Translations under genes and position numbers: made by a program
Shown here: positions 32,383 through 43,764 of the stretch, in pieces
Position numbering within the stretch: the first letter of the stretch is position 1
Layout of the letters: every line of letters begins with the position of its first letter
Notes under the pieces: generated by a model
Database searches by the model: none
The model's input: the letters and a program-made list of their open reading frames with translations, nothing else
Told to the model about the DNA's origin: nothing
From: Clostridiales bacterium Firm_07
GTDB taxonomy: Bacteria > Bacillota > Clostridia > Oscillospirales > CAG-272
Direction: 5' to 3'
DNA length: 64,000 bases
NCBI GenBank assembly: GCA_001604005.1
Contig: LVAM01000005.1
Location: 62,001-126,000, forward strand

Positions 32383-35336
32383 GGTGTCTGTCTCCTTTCT
32401 TCGCTTTCAAGCGCCCCCAGCAGACTGCGCAAGCGGATATTGACCGCGCCGAGATTGGTGATCTCGTCGATCTTGATCTGTGTATAAAGTTTGCCTTTTT
32501 TCTCCAAGATCGAGCGCACCTCGTCGGTGGTGATGGCGTCGATGCCGCAGCCGAAGGAAACCAACTGCACCAGCTGCGCGTTGTCCTGCTCGGTGACGAA
32601 GCGCGCGGCGTTATAAAGTCTTGCGTGATAGGTCCACTGATTGAGCACCTGCACTTTTTGAGGCTCCGAGGCAAGATGCGCCACCGCGTCTTCCGTTACC
32701 ACGGCAAAGCCGAGTGAGGCGGCAAGTTGGTCGATGCCGTGTCCCACCTCGGGATCAATGTGGTAAGGACGGCCGCAGAGAACCATCAGTTTGCCGCCGC
32801 GCGCCTTGGTCTCCCGCACGGCGCGTTCGCCCTCGCGCCGCACAGCCGCCATATGCGTCGCGTATGCGGCATAGGCGCTTTTCACGGCGGCGGCGACGGC
32901 GGCTTCTTCAATGCCGCCGAACTCGGAGGCAAAGAAGGCGACAAGTTCGCGCGTCAGTTCTTTTTCGTCGTTGATATTCAGATACGGGTAGAAAAAGCGC
33001 GTGCCCGCGAGCGAGTCCATATTATTTTTCAAAATCTCGGAGTAATACGCCACCACGGGGCAGTTATAGTGGTTGTCCCCGCGTTTTTCGTCCACGTTGC
33101 GCGTAAGGGACGGATAAAAGATCGCGTCCACGCCCGCTTCAAGGAGCGTTTCAATGTGTCCGTGCATCAGTTTTGCGGGATAGCACGCCGTGTCGGAGGG
33201 AATGCTGTATTGTCCTTTCGCATACAGCGCGCGGGAGGAAAAGCCCGAAAAGCGCACGCCGAAGCCGAGCGCGTCAAAGAGCGCGTACCAAAAAGGACCG
33301 AGCTCATACATACCCAGCGCCAGCGGCAACCCGATGGTGAAATCGCGCGTGCCTTTTTTGGGCGTGAGCGCGGCGAGCAGTTCCCGTTTGTAGGCGTGCA
33401 GATTGGGCAGGGGATTTTCCGGTATCGGTCTGCCGGCTCCGCGTTCACACTTATTGCCCGAGATATAGCGACTGCCGTCGGCAAAGGTGTTGACGGTGAG
33501 ACTGCAATGGTTGGTACAGCCTTGGCAGAGCACGGCGCGCGAAGTGTGCGCGAAAGCGGCGAGTTCGTCTTTGGTTAAGATCGTGGATCTTTCGGGACGG
33601 TGCGCCATAGCGTAAAGCGCCGCGCCGTATGCGCCCATCAGCCCCGCGATGGCGGGACGAACGACGTTTTGCCCGATCTCGTGCTCGAAACTGCGCAGTA
33701 CCGCGTCGCTGTGGAAAGTGCCGCCCTGCACCACGATGTGTGCGCCGAGTTCGCGCGCGTCCCGCGCACGAATGACTTTATAAATGGCGTTTTTGACGAC
33801 GGAAACCGACAGCCCCGCCGAAATGTCGCCCACCGTTGCGCCGTCTTTTTGCGCTTGCTTGACGGAGGAGTTCATAAAGACGGTACAGCGCGAGCCGAGA
33901 TCCACGGGGGATTTGGCGAAAAGCCCGAGCGCGGCAAACTCCGAAGCTTCGTATCCGAGCGCCCGCGCGAAAGTTTCGATAAAGGAGCCGCACCCCGAAG
34001 AGCAGGCTTCGTTGAGCATAATACTGTCGATGGCGCCCTGCCGTATTTTGGCGCATTTGATGTCCTGACCGCCGATGTCGAGAAAGAAATCGACGTTCGG
34101 CTCAAAAAAGCGCGCGGCGGTAAAGTGCGCCAGGGTTTCGACAAGACCGAGATCGATGTGGAAAGCGTGGCGGATCAATTCTTCGCCGTAACCCGTCACG
34201 GCGCCGCCCCGCAGTGTCACCCGATCGCCGCAAAGGCGATAGATCTCTTCCAGTTGTTCTTTCACGATCGACACGGGATTGCCGCGGTTGGAATTGTAAT
34301 ACGTATAAAGAATTTCTTTTTGGTCGCTCAATAAGAGCAGTTTGGTCGTCGTGGAACCGCAGTCGATACCCAGATACGCGTCGCCGCGGTAGGCGGCAAG
34401 ATCCGCCCGCTTGACGGTGGCGCGCGCGTGACGCGCGCAAAACGCGGCGTATTCCGCTTCATTTTCAAAAAGCGGGGGGAGCGACGAGGTCGCGCTCTCG
34501 GCGTTGGCGCTGTCCTTGACGCGCGCTTTCACGTCGGCAAACGAAAAGGTTTCTTTTTGCTCGGCGGCGTACAGCGCGGCGCCCAGCGCCACCGCGATGC
34601 GCGCGTAATCGGGAAAGATCGCGTTTTCGGGAGAAAGCGACAGCACTTCTAAAAACTGACGGCGAAGCCCTTCGTTGAAAGAAAGAGGACCGCCGAGGAA
34701 GACCACTTTACCGGCGATACGCCTGCCTTGCGCCAGACCCGCCACGGTTTGGTTGGCGACGGCGCGGAAGATGCTGGCGGCAATATCGGCTTTTGCCGCG
34801 CCTTGATTGAGGAGCGGCTGCACGTCGGTTTTGGCGAAAACGCCGCACCGCGAAGCGATGGGATAAATGCGCTCGTGTGAGAGGGAAAGGCGGTCCATTT
34901 CCTCGACCGAGAGGTCAAGAAGCGTTGCCATCTGATCGATAAAGGCGCCGGTGCCGCCCGCGCAGCTGCCGTTCATACGCTCGTCCATACCGCCGTCGAA
35001 AAAGATGATCTTGGCGTCCTCGCCGCCCAGTTCGATCACCACGTTGGTGTCGGGTTGCAATCGGCGGATGGTCTCACCGGTGGCAAACACTTCCTGCACG
35101 AAAGGCAGATCGGCGGCGCGGGCAAGTCCCAGTCCCGCCGAGCCGGAAATGGCGATTTTCAGCGGAACGTTCCCCACGAGATCTTCGATGCGTTCGAGTA
35201 TTTCCAGCGTTTTGCCGCGCACTTGCGAAAAATGGCGTTCATAGCATTGATAAAGCGTTTTTCCGTCCTTTTGCAGGACTGCTTTGGCGGTCGTTGAGCC
35301 GATATCAATGCCAAGCAAAAAACAAGAGTTGTTCAT
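32379..35336 (-). CDS. Acyl-CoA dehydratase activase, double BcrAD/BadFG domains plus DUF2229
   Basis: 985 residues. Two ASKHA (actin-like ATPase) domains of the BadF/HgdC type: first GIDIGSTTAKAVL (about 9-21) with GGEDAKI and NGSCAGGTGAF; second GIDCGSTTTKLLLL (about 325-338) with DIGGQDIKCAK and NEACSSGCGSF, whose Cys residues hold the [4Fe-4S] cluster of dimeric activases. Then CQGCTNHCSLTVN with more Cys, and the DUF2229 region with SDTACYPAKLMHGH and LCGRPYHIDPEVGHGI. Relatives couple ATP hydrolysis to one-electron transfer. It has no dehydratase genes beside it, so the acceptor is unknown; the next gene is its split C-terminal part. Confidence 0.87.
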   Translation of the reverse strand: MNNSCFLLGIDIGSTTAKAVLQKDGKTLYQCYERHFSQVRGKTLEILERIEDLVGNVPLKIAISGSAGLGLARAADLPFVQEVFATGETIRRLQPDTNVVIELGGEDAKIIFFDGGMDERMNGSCAGGTGAFIDQMATLLDLSVEEMDRLSLSHERIYPIASRCGVFAKTDVQPLLNQGAAKADIAASIFRAVANQTVAGLAQGRRIAGKVVFLGGPLSFNEGLRRQFLEVLSLSPENAIFPDYARIAVALGAALYAAEQKETFSFADVKARVKDSANAESATSSLPPLFENEAEYAAFCARHARATVKRADLAAYRGDAYLGIDCGSTTTKLLLLSDQKEILYTYYNSNRGNPVSIVKEQLEEIYRLCGDRVTLRGGAVTGYGEELIRHAFHIDLGLVETLAHFTAARFFEPNVDFFLDIGGQDIKCAKIRQGAIDSIMLNEACSSGCGSFIETFARALGYEASEFAALGLFAKSPVDLGSRCTVFMNSSVKQAQKDGATVGDISAGLSVSVVKNAIYKVIRARDARELGAHIVVQGGTFHSDAVLRSFEHEIGQNVVRPAIAGLMGAYGAALYAMAHRPERSTILTKDELAAFAHTSRAVLCQGCTNHCSLTVNTFADGSRYISGNKCERGAGRPIPENPLPNLHAYKRELLAALTPKKGTRDFTIGLPLALGMYELGPFWYALFDALGFGVRFSGFSSRALYAKGQYSIPSDTACYPAKLMHGHIETLLEAGVDAIFYPSLTRNVDEKRGDNHYNCPVVAYYSEILKNNMDSLAGTRFFYPYLNINDEKELTRELVAFFASEFGGIEEAAVAAAVKSAYAAYATHMAAVRREGERAVRETKARGGKLMVLCGRPYHIDPEVGHGIDQLAASLGFAVVTEDAVAHLASEPQKVQVLNQWTYHARLYNAARFVTEQDNAQLVQLVSFGCGIDAITTDEVRSILEKKGKLYTQIKIDEITNLGAVNIRLRSLLGALESEERRQTP

Positions 35337-35376
35337 TCTATGTCTCCTACCGCCCTATGGCGGCCTATGTGCAAAA

Positions 35377-35775
35377 TTAAGGTACGCGATAGAGGAATGT
35401 CGCGCGACAGCGCGGACAGACGACTTCGCGCACGCCCGCCTCTCTTGTCAAGCGCAAAATGCGGCGGCAAGAGGGACAGCGTGTGAAAAGATGCTCGGGA
35501 TCACGGCGGCGGCAACGGGCAAGCTGCCACGTTTCCGGGATAAAACGAATGGGAGCGAGAAAGATCTCGTTTTCACGCCGTCGCCAGGGACTGCGCGAGA
35601 AAAAGCGCAGCAAAAAGATGACGACGAGCGGGATCGCAAAAAATTGCGTGATAAATGACCTTGTGATCCAAAACAGTAAAGATGCGGCAATATAAAGGAG
35701 CAGCAGGAAAACACCCAGCGCGTCCATACCGTAGATCGGCAGGCGCTTTTCGCGTTTCTTTTCGGTGTCCCGCAT
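35377..35775 (-). CDS. Membrane protein with C-terminal zinc ribbon
   Basis: 132 residues; ATG at 35775 after AAGGAG. Two adjacent hydrophobic segments (about 17-37 and 41-58) are followed by a basic stretch and a C-terminal zinc ribbon with paired CPSC (about 100-103) and CPRC (about 120-123). No family is recognised with certainty; similar small zinc-ribbon membrane proteins occur in Clostridia with unknown function. It is between ftsH and the activase genes, all on the minus strand with short gaps. Confidence 0.7.
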   Translation of the reverse strand: MRDTEKKREKRLPIYGMDALGVFLLLLYIAASLLFWITRSFITQFFAIPLVVIFLLRFFSRSPWRRRENEIFLAPIRFIPETWQLARCRRRDPEHLFTRCPSCRRILRLTREAGVREVVCPRCRATFLYRVP

Positions 35776-35792
35776 ATCCTTGCTCCTTTGCT

Positions 35793-35817
35793 CCCCTCCG
35801 GCGTTTCGCCGGAGGGG
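35793..35817. other. Strong hairpin between ftsH and the zinc-ribbon gene
   Basis: An 11-bp stem CCCCTCCGGCG with its complement around a three-base loop. On the minus strand, the coding direction, no T tract follows, so it is not a standard terminator. It may stabilise or process the mRNA between the two parts of the cluster. Confidence 0.55.
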
Positions 35818-35826
35818 GATTTTCCT

Positions 35827-37836
<2,010 letters not shown>

Positions 37837-37850
37837 GGATTCCTCCGTGT

Positions 37851-38402
37851 TCAGGATTTGGAATAGATCTCGGGTTTGAGAACGCCCACTATGGGGAGAT
37901 TGCGGTAGCGCTCGTCATAGTCAAGGCCGTAACCGACCACAAACTCGTCGGGGATCTCGGCACCGCGATAGCGGGGGACGCAGGGCACTTCCCGACGCGA
38001 CACTTTGTCAAGCAGTACGCAGCAGTCGATGCTGTGCGCGTGCCGCTCGCGGAAGAGTTGCATCAGCATCGAGAGCGTTCTGCCGCTGTCCACGATGTCC
38101 TCGATGATCAGAAAATCGCAAGCGGCAAAGTCCGTGCGTTTGAGGTCGAGATGTACGTAGATCTGTCCCGTAGACGTCGTGCCGGAATAATAGGAGGAAA
38201 CCTTCATAAATTCCAGTTCCACCGGTCGGTGGATTTTTTTGAGCAGATCGCCGAAAAAGACAACGGCGCCTTTGAGAATGCACACCAGCACCAGTGGGCG
38301 CGAAGTGTCGGCATAGTCGCGGTCGATCTCGGCGGCAAGTCGGTCGGTGATCTCTTCGATTTGTTTTTCGTCCAACAGAACGTATTTGAGGTCGTTCAAC
38401 AT
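37851..38402 (-). CDS. hpt: Hypoxanthine phosphoribosyltransferase
   Basis: Salvages hypoxanthine and guanine to IMP and GMP. 183 residues. The PRPP-binding signature is [14 protein letters not shown] (about 95-108), with [11 protein letters not shown] and the C-terminal [15 protein letters not shown]. Start at 38402 overlaps the tilS stop by 7 bases. In Bacillus, HprT and TilS share an operon and jointly activate ftsH; the same order is seen here. Confidence 0.96.
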   Translation of the reverse strand: MLNDLKYVLLDEKQIEEITDRLAAEIDRDYADTSRPLVLVCILKGAVVFFGDLLKKIHRPVELEFMKVSSYYSGTTSTGQIYVHLDLKRTDFAACDFLIIEDIVDSGRTLSMLMQLFRERHAHSIDCCVLLDKVSRREVPCVPRYRGAEIPDEFVVGYGLDYDERYRNLPIVGVLKPEIYSKS

Positions 38403-39778
38403 AGATTCGGTCCTTTCTCCGAGGGTGGAAATTCGGGGTTCATATACAGTGTGAGTACGGTATCGGGGCGATCTTTCGCGCCGTCACGCAGTTTGGCAAA
38501 GGGAGCGGCAACGATGCCGTCGTCGTCCAGAAGCAACGGGATCCGTCGGCGCAGATCAAGCGGGAGCGCGGTCCATTCCGGCAGTTTGCGCACTTCTTTG
38601 TGCACGCCGCCGGAGAGGATCCTGTCGCCCGCGCGGCGCGGGCGCAATCGTAGCCTTCCGTTTATTATAGCGGAAGAAAAATAAACAGATGTGGAATATT
38701 TGTAAAATCCCTTCGTTTGCGGGAGAGAATTTTCGGAAAGTTTTGCAAGAATGACCAAACTGCCGTCCGGCAGTGGGTTCTCCCCCGTGTCGATCTCTAC
38801 TTCATACGAGATCGGCTCGGCGGCGCGCGGCGCGCGCGTCAGCCTGCCGTCCTCCGCACGCACAAGCACACCCGGAAGCGCAAGTTCTTTGTGCGGTTTT
38901 GCGCTTTTGCAAAATTTCGCCAATGCGTGCAGGTGTACGCCTTCCGGCGGCAGCGGCAACCACAGTTTCATCACGCGGGAAAAGATCGGCGGCGGGAGCG
39001 CGGCAAGCGCGGCAAGGCGCGGTTCTTCGCCTTCGTTTCGCAAAAATTCGGCGGCAAGGTGTGAGAGATACTCTTCGTCTTCCCGCAACGTTTCGGCACA
39101 GCGTGCCGCGCGGCGGGCAAACTCGCCGTCAAAAGAGGCGAGACGCGGCATCACGTCCAGCCGCAGTCTGTTGCGTTTGCAAAACGGCTCTTCGTTGGTG
39201 CTGTCGGTGATAAAGGGCAGTTCGCATTCCGTCAGGTATTGTCGGAGGTCGTCGCGGGTGAGAAGCAGAAGCGGGCGTACCGCAAACATACCGTCGCCGA
39301 GCGCCCGGCAGGGGGGAATGCCGCAAAGCCCGCCGAGACCGCAACCGCGCGAGAGATTGAGGAGCATCGTTTCAAACTGATCGTCGGCGTGATGCGCCGT
39401 CAGAAGAAGCGGGATATTTTTCTCGCGCATAAACGCGGTAAAGGCGGCATAGCGCGCCTCGCGCGCGGCGGTTTCAAGACTTTGCCGCTTCGCGCGCGCG
39501 AGCGCGGGAACGTCCAGGTGCGTCACGTAAAAGGGGACGCCGAGTTTTTCGGCGATCTCGCGGCAAAACCGCTCGTCACGGTCGGCCTCCGCGCCGCGAA
39601 TGCCGTGATGGATGTGCAGCGCGACAAGGTTCCGGTCGCCGGAGAGCATCGCCAGCAACGCGACCGAATCCGCGCCGCCCGAAAGCGCCAATACCATCGG
39701 CGTGTCGGGGGGCAGGGCGGCAAGCGCGCGGGGATCTTTGAAAGACGCCGGCAGGGGCGGTTTTTTCGGGTACGGCAT
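38396..39778 (-). CDS. tilS: tRNA(Ile)-lysidine synthase
   Basis: Adds lysine to C34 of the AUA-reading tRNA-Ile, an essential reaction. 460 residues. The PP-loop ATP-binding motif is LALSGGADSVALL (about 30-42), with HHADDQFETMLLNLSRG (HxxDDxxET) and later CNRLRLD-type motif CKRNRLRLDVMPRL. A C-terminal TilS domain ends the protein. The ATG at 39778 overlaps the dnaB stop (TGATG) and is preferred to the GTG one codon earlier. Confidence 0.95.
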   Translation of the reverse strand: MPYPKKPPLPASFKDPRALAALPPDTPMVLALSGGADSVALLAMLSGDRNLVALHIHHGIRGAEADRDERFCREIAEKLGVPFYVTHLDVPALARAKRQSLETAAREARYAAFTAFMREKNIPLLLTAHHADDQFETMLLNLSRGCGLGGLCGIPPCRALGDGMFAVRPLLLLTRDDLRQYLTECELPFITDSTNEEPFCKRNRLRLDVMPRLASFDGEFARRAARCAETLREDEEYLSHLAAEFLRNEGEEPRLAALAALPPPIFSRVMKLWLPLPPEGVHLHALAKFCKSAKPHKELALPGVLVRAEDGRLTRAPRAAEPISYEVEIDTGENPLPDGSLVILAKLSENSLPQTKGFYKYSTSVYFSSAIINGRLRLRPRRAGDRILSGGVHKEVRKLPEWTALPLDLRRRIPLLLDDDGIVAAPFAKLRDGAKDRPDTVLTLYMNPEFPPSEKGPNLC

Positions 39779-41145
39779 CACGGGGCTTCCAGCGTGTCTT
39801 CGATGGTGCGGAATTTGGTAAAGGCGGGAATCCAGCCCATTTTGATGTTGCCCGTCGCACCGTGGCGGTTCTTTTGGATCAGCACTTCCGCCGTACTGCC
39901 CTCGCCCGCGTCGGGCGCGCGATCGGTTTTATAATATTCTTCGCGGTAAAGGAACATGACGACGTCGGCGTCCTGCTCGATCGCGCCCGAATCACGCAGA
40001 TCCGAGAGTTGCGGGCGCTTGTCGGTACGTCCTTCGGGACCGCGCGAGAGTTGCGCACAGCAAATGACGGGAACGTGCAAATCTTTTGCCAACAGTTTCA
40101 GTCCGCGTGAGATCTCACCGACCTCAATGGCGCGGTTGTCAAAACGGCGTTCGCTTTCCATCAGCTGCAAATAGTCTACCACGACAAGACCGAGATTTTT
40201 CACATTCCGCAATTTGGCTTTCATACCGGTCACGGAAATGCCGGAGGTGTCGTCGATGAGGATGTCGGCTTTGGAAAGCGGACCCGACGCCGCGGCAAGT
40301 TTGTTCCAGTCCTCACTGGACAACTGCCCCGAACGCAGATTGTAGTTGTGCACCATCGCTTCTCCGGAAAGCAGGCGGGAAACGAGTTGCTCCGCCGACA
40401 TTTCAAGAGAAAAAATGCAAACGGTTTTTTTGGTGGAGGTCGCCACGTTGGCGGCGATGTTCAGGGCAAAACTGGTTTTGCCCATACCGGGGCGCGCACC
40501 GATCAGAACCAGGTCGCCCTCTCCCATACCGACAAGCACGCGGTCGATGCCGGAAAAACCGGTCTGTGTGCCGAGCGCGGCGGTTTTATCTTCCGCAAGT
40601 TGATGGAGGTGCGCATAGACTTCGCGGAGCACCTCGCTGATGTGCCGGAAAGCGCGGGAGTTTCTGCCCGCGGCGATATCGCTGAACTCACCCTGCGCAT
40701 AGTCGAGGATGCGTGTCACTTCCTCGCCCTCGCCATAGGACATTTCCGAAATCTCGTTGCAGGTTGCGATGACGCGGCGGCGCAGACTCTCTTCTTTGAC
40801 GATGCGGGCATAATCCGCGATGTTCATCGCGCTGGGCGTCGCTTCCACAAGCGAGGCAACGTAAGCCTCTCCGCCCGCTTTTTCGTAAACGCCTTTGCGG
40901 ACGAGCATATCGATGAGCGTGATGACGTCGATTTCGCGGCTGGCGTCAAAGAGTTCGCGCATCGCCGTAAAGATCTCGGCGTGTTCGCGCAGATAAAAAT
41001 CCTCCGCGCCGATAACGGTCAGCACTTGCGTGATGGATGCCGGATCAATGAGGATCGAGCCAAGCAACGCACGCTCGGAAGGGATCGAGGCGGGAAGTTT
41101 GCGCACCAGATCCGCCGTGCCGTATTCCTGATTTTTGTTTGCCAT
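39778..41145 (-). CDS. dnaB: Replicative DNA helicase
   Basis: 455 residues. N-terminal helical collar domain with PPS-like start (LPASIPSERALLGSILID), then the RecA-like motor: Walker A GARPGMGKTSFALN, CIFSLEMSAEQL, Walker B LVVVDYLQLM, and CAQLSRGPEGR. C terminus carries the AEVLIQKNRHGATGNIKM block. No intein is present. One base separates it from rplI upstream, as in the conserved yybS-gdpP-rplI-dnaB order. Confidence 0.97.
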   Translation of the reverse strand: MANKNQEYGTADLVRKLPASIPSERALLGSILIDPASITQVLTVIGAEDFYLREHAEIFTAMRELFDASREIDVITLIDMLVRKGVYEKAGGEAYVASLVEATPSAMNIADYARIVKEESLRRRVIATCNEISEMSYGEGEEVTRILDYAQGEFSDIAAGRNSRAFRHISEVLREVYAHLHQLAEDKTAALGTQTGFSGIDRVLVGMGEGDLVLIGARPGMGKTSFALNIAANVATSTKKTVCIFSLEMSAEQLVSRLLSGEAMVHNYNLRSGQLSSEDWNKLAAASGPLSKADILIDDTSGISVTGMKAKLRNVKNLGLVVVDYLQLMESERRFDNRAIEVGEISRGLKLLAKDLHVPVICCAQLSRGPEGRTDKRPQLSDLRDSGAIEQDADVVMFLYREEYYKTDRAPDAGEGSTAEVLIQKNRHGATGNIKMGWIPAFTKFRTIEDTLEAP

Positions 41146-41146
41146 C

Positions 41147-41593
41147 TTATTTTTCCGTCACAATGAGGTGGATCTTGCCGTCCACGCCGTTATACAGGCG
41201 CACGTCGAGATCAAAATTGCCGTATGTTTTGATGGGTTCGGGGATGGCGATCTTGCGTTTGTCCACCGTGACGCCGTGTTCGTTTGCCAGCGCTTCCGCG
41301 ATTTCTTTCGCCGTGACGGAGCCGTAAAGTTTTCCGTCCGCGCCGGCGCCCATTTTAATGACGATCTGAATGCCCTCCAACACTTTGGCGGTGTCAAGCG
41401 CGGCGGCGCGCTCGGTCTCGATTTTGTGCTTCTCCGCCGCCTGTTTGTTTTGCAATTCGGTCAACGCCTGTTTGTCGGCGGCGATCGCCAATTTGCGGGG
41501 GAAAAGGAAGTTGCGGGCGTAACCGTCCGAAACCTCGATCAGTTGGTCTTTTTTGCCTTGTCCTTTAACGTCTGCTTTGAGAATGACTTTCAT
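41147..41593 (-). CDS. rplI: 50S ribosomal protein L9
   Basis: 148 residues. N-terminal domain [20 protein letters not shown] followed by [16 protein letters not shown] (the L9 signature), a long central helix rich in Lys/Glu/Ala, and the C-terminal domain [15 protein letters not shown] … IKTYG. The ATG at 41593 follows a GGGAC/AAAGGGA site; a longer frame to 41659 would overlap gdpP and is not used. Between gdpP and dnaB in one operon. Confidence 0.97.
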   Translation of the reverse strand: MKVILKADVKGQGKKDQLIEVSDGYARNFLFPRKLAIAADKQALTELQNKQAAEKHKIETERAAALDTAKVLEGIQIVIKMGAGADGKLYGSVTAKEIAEALANEHGVTVDKRKIAIPEPIKTYGNFDLDVRLYNGVDGKIHLIVTEK

Positions 41594-41615
41594 TGTATCG
41601 GTCCCTTTCTTTCGG

Positions 41616-43760
41616 TCAGTCGGCGCGTTTCGCGTTTTCCTGATCATTAAAATATTCATTGATCGCCGCGGCGAGGTCTTCTTTCGCCCGGGCGAGCATT
41701 TTGCCGTTCAGCGCGGCACCTGCCGAATCGAATCTGCCGCCGCCGCCCAGTTTTTCCAAAATGAGCTGTACGTTGACGGTGCCGTCGGAACGTCCGGAAA
41801 TGTGGACGGCGTCTTCGGTTTCCACAAGCGCGAACGCGGCGCACACACCTTTGACGCCCAGCAATTTTTCGGCTTCTTTCGCCGCCGCCACGCGGTCGTC
41901 CGAGCCTCTGCCCGTGCCGTGGCTCCAGGTCATACCCACCGTGTCGTTTTGCAGCAGCGTACAGCCCGAGAAACTGCGCTCGCACACGTAGTCGGCATAA
42001 TCTTCATTGAAAAATCCGTGCACGTATTCGGCGTTCGCGCCCTTGCTGAACAAAAAGCGCGCCGCGTCCAGAGTGCGGGTGCCGGTGTTGCGGGTAAACC
42101 CGGCGGTGTCGAGCATAATGCCCGAGAGCATCACGCTTGCCACCTCGTCGCTGACCAGAGCGCCGGTCTCGGTCACGTTGGTCACTTCGCATTGTTCCAG
42201 CATTTCGGTCACCAGTTCCGATGCGGAGGAGGCGCCGGGCTCGATATAGTTGATGATCGGTTCAAAATCGTATTCGCCGGTCTGACGGTGGTGGTCGATG
42301 ATGGCGATTTTGCCGGATATCTGCTTGACGCTTGCCGCCACGTCGGGGGCTTCGATGATCTGAAAGTTATTGGCGTCGGTAATGACGAGCAGTGTGCCGG
42401 GACGAATGAGCCCCAACCCCTGATGCCCCGAAATAAAGAGGTCGGCATAGGTGCGCGAGGCGGTAAGACGCTTGGTTGCGATGCGGAAGTTGGAGTTGTC
42501 CGTGTCAATGATGATTTTGGTCGGCACACCGGCGAAAAGCCCGAGTTGCGCGACACCGAGGCAGGAGCCGATCGAGTCGAAATCGGGTTTGCGGTGTCCC
42601 ATCACCAGCAAATTGTCGGCTTCCGAAATCTTCGGAAGCAGAAAGTTGGCAACCATACGCGACTGCACTTTCGTGCGCCGCGCCAGCGTGCGGATCTGTC
42701 CGCCGTAATATTCGATACCGCCCTCGCGGCGCACGGCGACCTGGTCGCCGCCTCGTTGCAGGGCGAGGTTCAGCGCGCTTTCCGCATCCTTCGCGCGTTC
42801 TTCCATCGACGCGTCGGAGAGGGAGATGCCGGCGGAAAGCGTAACGGGAATGCCGTATTCGCCGAGACGAATGTTGCGCACGCCGTCAAGAAGCGAGCTG
42901 AACTTGTCTTTCTCGCAGAGTTTCAGTTTCTCTTGCGAGAACAGCACGAGATAGCGGTTGCGCTCGTATTCCAGCATAAAGCCGTTCAGATCCGCCACCC
43001 ATTGGAGAAGAAGGTCGTCCACACGGCGCGCGATGTCGCGGTAATTTGCGTGCGTGTATTGCGCCAACTCTTCAAGGTTGTCAATGTCCACGTACGCCAC
43101 GGCGGGCATATCCCGCTCCATTTTGTTTTTCAATTGCGTCAGCTTCGTCACGTCGGTAAAGGTGACGAGAAAGTTGGTTTCACCCTCCACGTTGAGCCGA
43201 TGCGCGCGGGCAATATAATAACCGCCTTTGATGCGCACCTGCACGCCGTCTTCTTCGGCATCAGTGCCTTTTTTCGCGTCCTGCGCGGCGTCCGCGGGGG
43301 TGTGCTGCTCCTCTCTCGCGTGTTCTCCGAGTATTTTCTCCGCGGCGGAGGAACCCGAACAAATGTCGGAAAGAGAGCCGCGAAAGAAGGGATCGCGCGC
43401 GCCGATGAGTTCCTGCAAGGCGTTGTTGACGGCGCGCACGCGTCCGGTCTCGTCCACGATGGCATAAGGGAGTTTGACAACGTATTTGAACATATTGTGC
43501 ATTTTGGTGTTGAGCGACTCAAACAGTACCTGTTCGCCGTGCTGTTTGAACTGCTTCAACTTGAAAAAGAGGAAGGCAAGCGCCGAGAGCGCGAGATACA
43601 GCGCGAAAAACGCAAGGGCGGTCACGCCGCCGGGCATGGATTTGAGTACGAAACGCTCCAAAATGAGATAGGTGCCCAAAAACAGCGCGCCGAAGACGAT
43701 CAACACGATCAGCTGCGCGGTGGAACTGTTTTTCGGAGAACGGTCTGGATATTTCGGCAT
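41616..43760 (-). CDS. gdpP: Cyclic-di-AMP phosphodiesterase GdpP (YybT)
   Basis: 714 residues from the ATG at 43760 (AAAGGAGAGTG before it). Two N-terminal membrane segments, a PAS-like domain (about 80-185), a degenerate GGDEF domain (about 190-325) without the GGDEF motif, and the DHH-DHHA1 phosphodiesterase: [12 protein letters not shown], a second metal site, IIDHHRQ, and the C-terminal GGGG motif. In the DHHA1 motif the usual GGGGH reads GGGGR. It hydrolyses c-di-AMP at the membrane and controls osmotic and wall homeostasis. Five genes downstream follow with minimal gaps. Confidence 0.94.
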   Translation of the reverse strand: MPKYPDRSPKNSSTAQLIVLIVFGALFLGTYLILERFVLKSMPGGVTALAFFALYLALSALAFLFFKLKQFKQHGEQVLFESLNTKMHNMFKYVVKLPYAIVDETGRVRAVNNALQELIGARDPFFRGSLSDICSGSSAAEKILGEHAREEQHTPADAAQDAKKGTDAEEDGVQVRIKGGYYIARAHRLNVEGETNFLVTFTDVTKLTQLKNKMERDMPAVAYVDIDNLEELAQYTHANYRDIARRVDDLLLQWVADLNGFMLEYERNRYLVLFSQEKLKLCEKDKFSSLLDGVRNIRLGEYGIPVTLSAGISLSDASMEERAKDAESALNLALQRGGDQVAVRREGGIEYYGGQIRTLARRTKVQSRMVANFLLPKISEADNLLVMGHRKPDFDSIGSCLGVAQLGLFAGVPTKIIIDTDNSNFRIATKRLTASRTYADLFISGHQGLGLIRPGTLLVITDANNFQIIEAPDVAASVKQISGKIAIIDHHRQTGEYDFEPIINYIEPGASSASELVTEMLEQCEVTNVTETGALVSDEVASVMLSGIMLDTAGFTRNTGTRTLDAARFLFSKGANAEYVHGFFNEDYADYVCERSFSGCTLLQNDTVGMTWSHGTGRGSDDRVAAAKEAEKLLGVKGVCAAFALVETEDAVHISGRSDGTVNVQLILEKLGGGGRFDSAGAALNGKMLARAKEDLAAAINEYFNDQENAKRAD

Positions 43761-43764
43761 AAAA

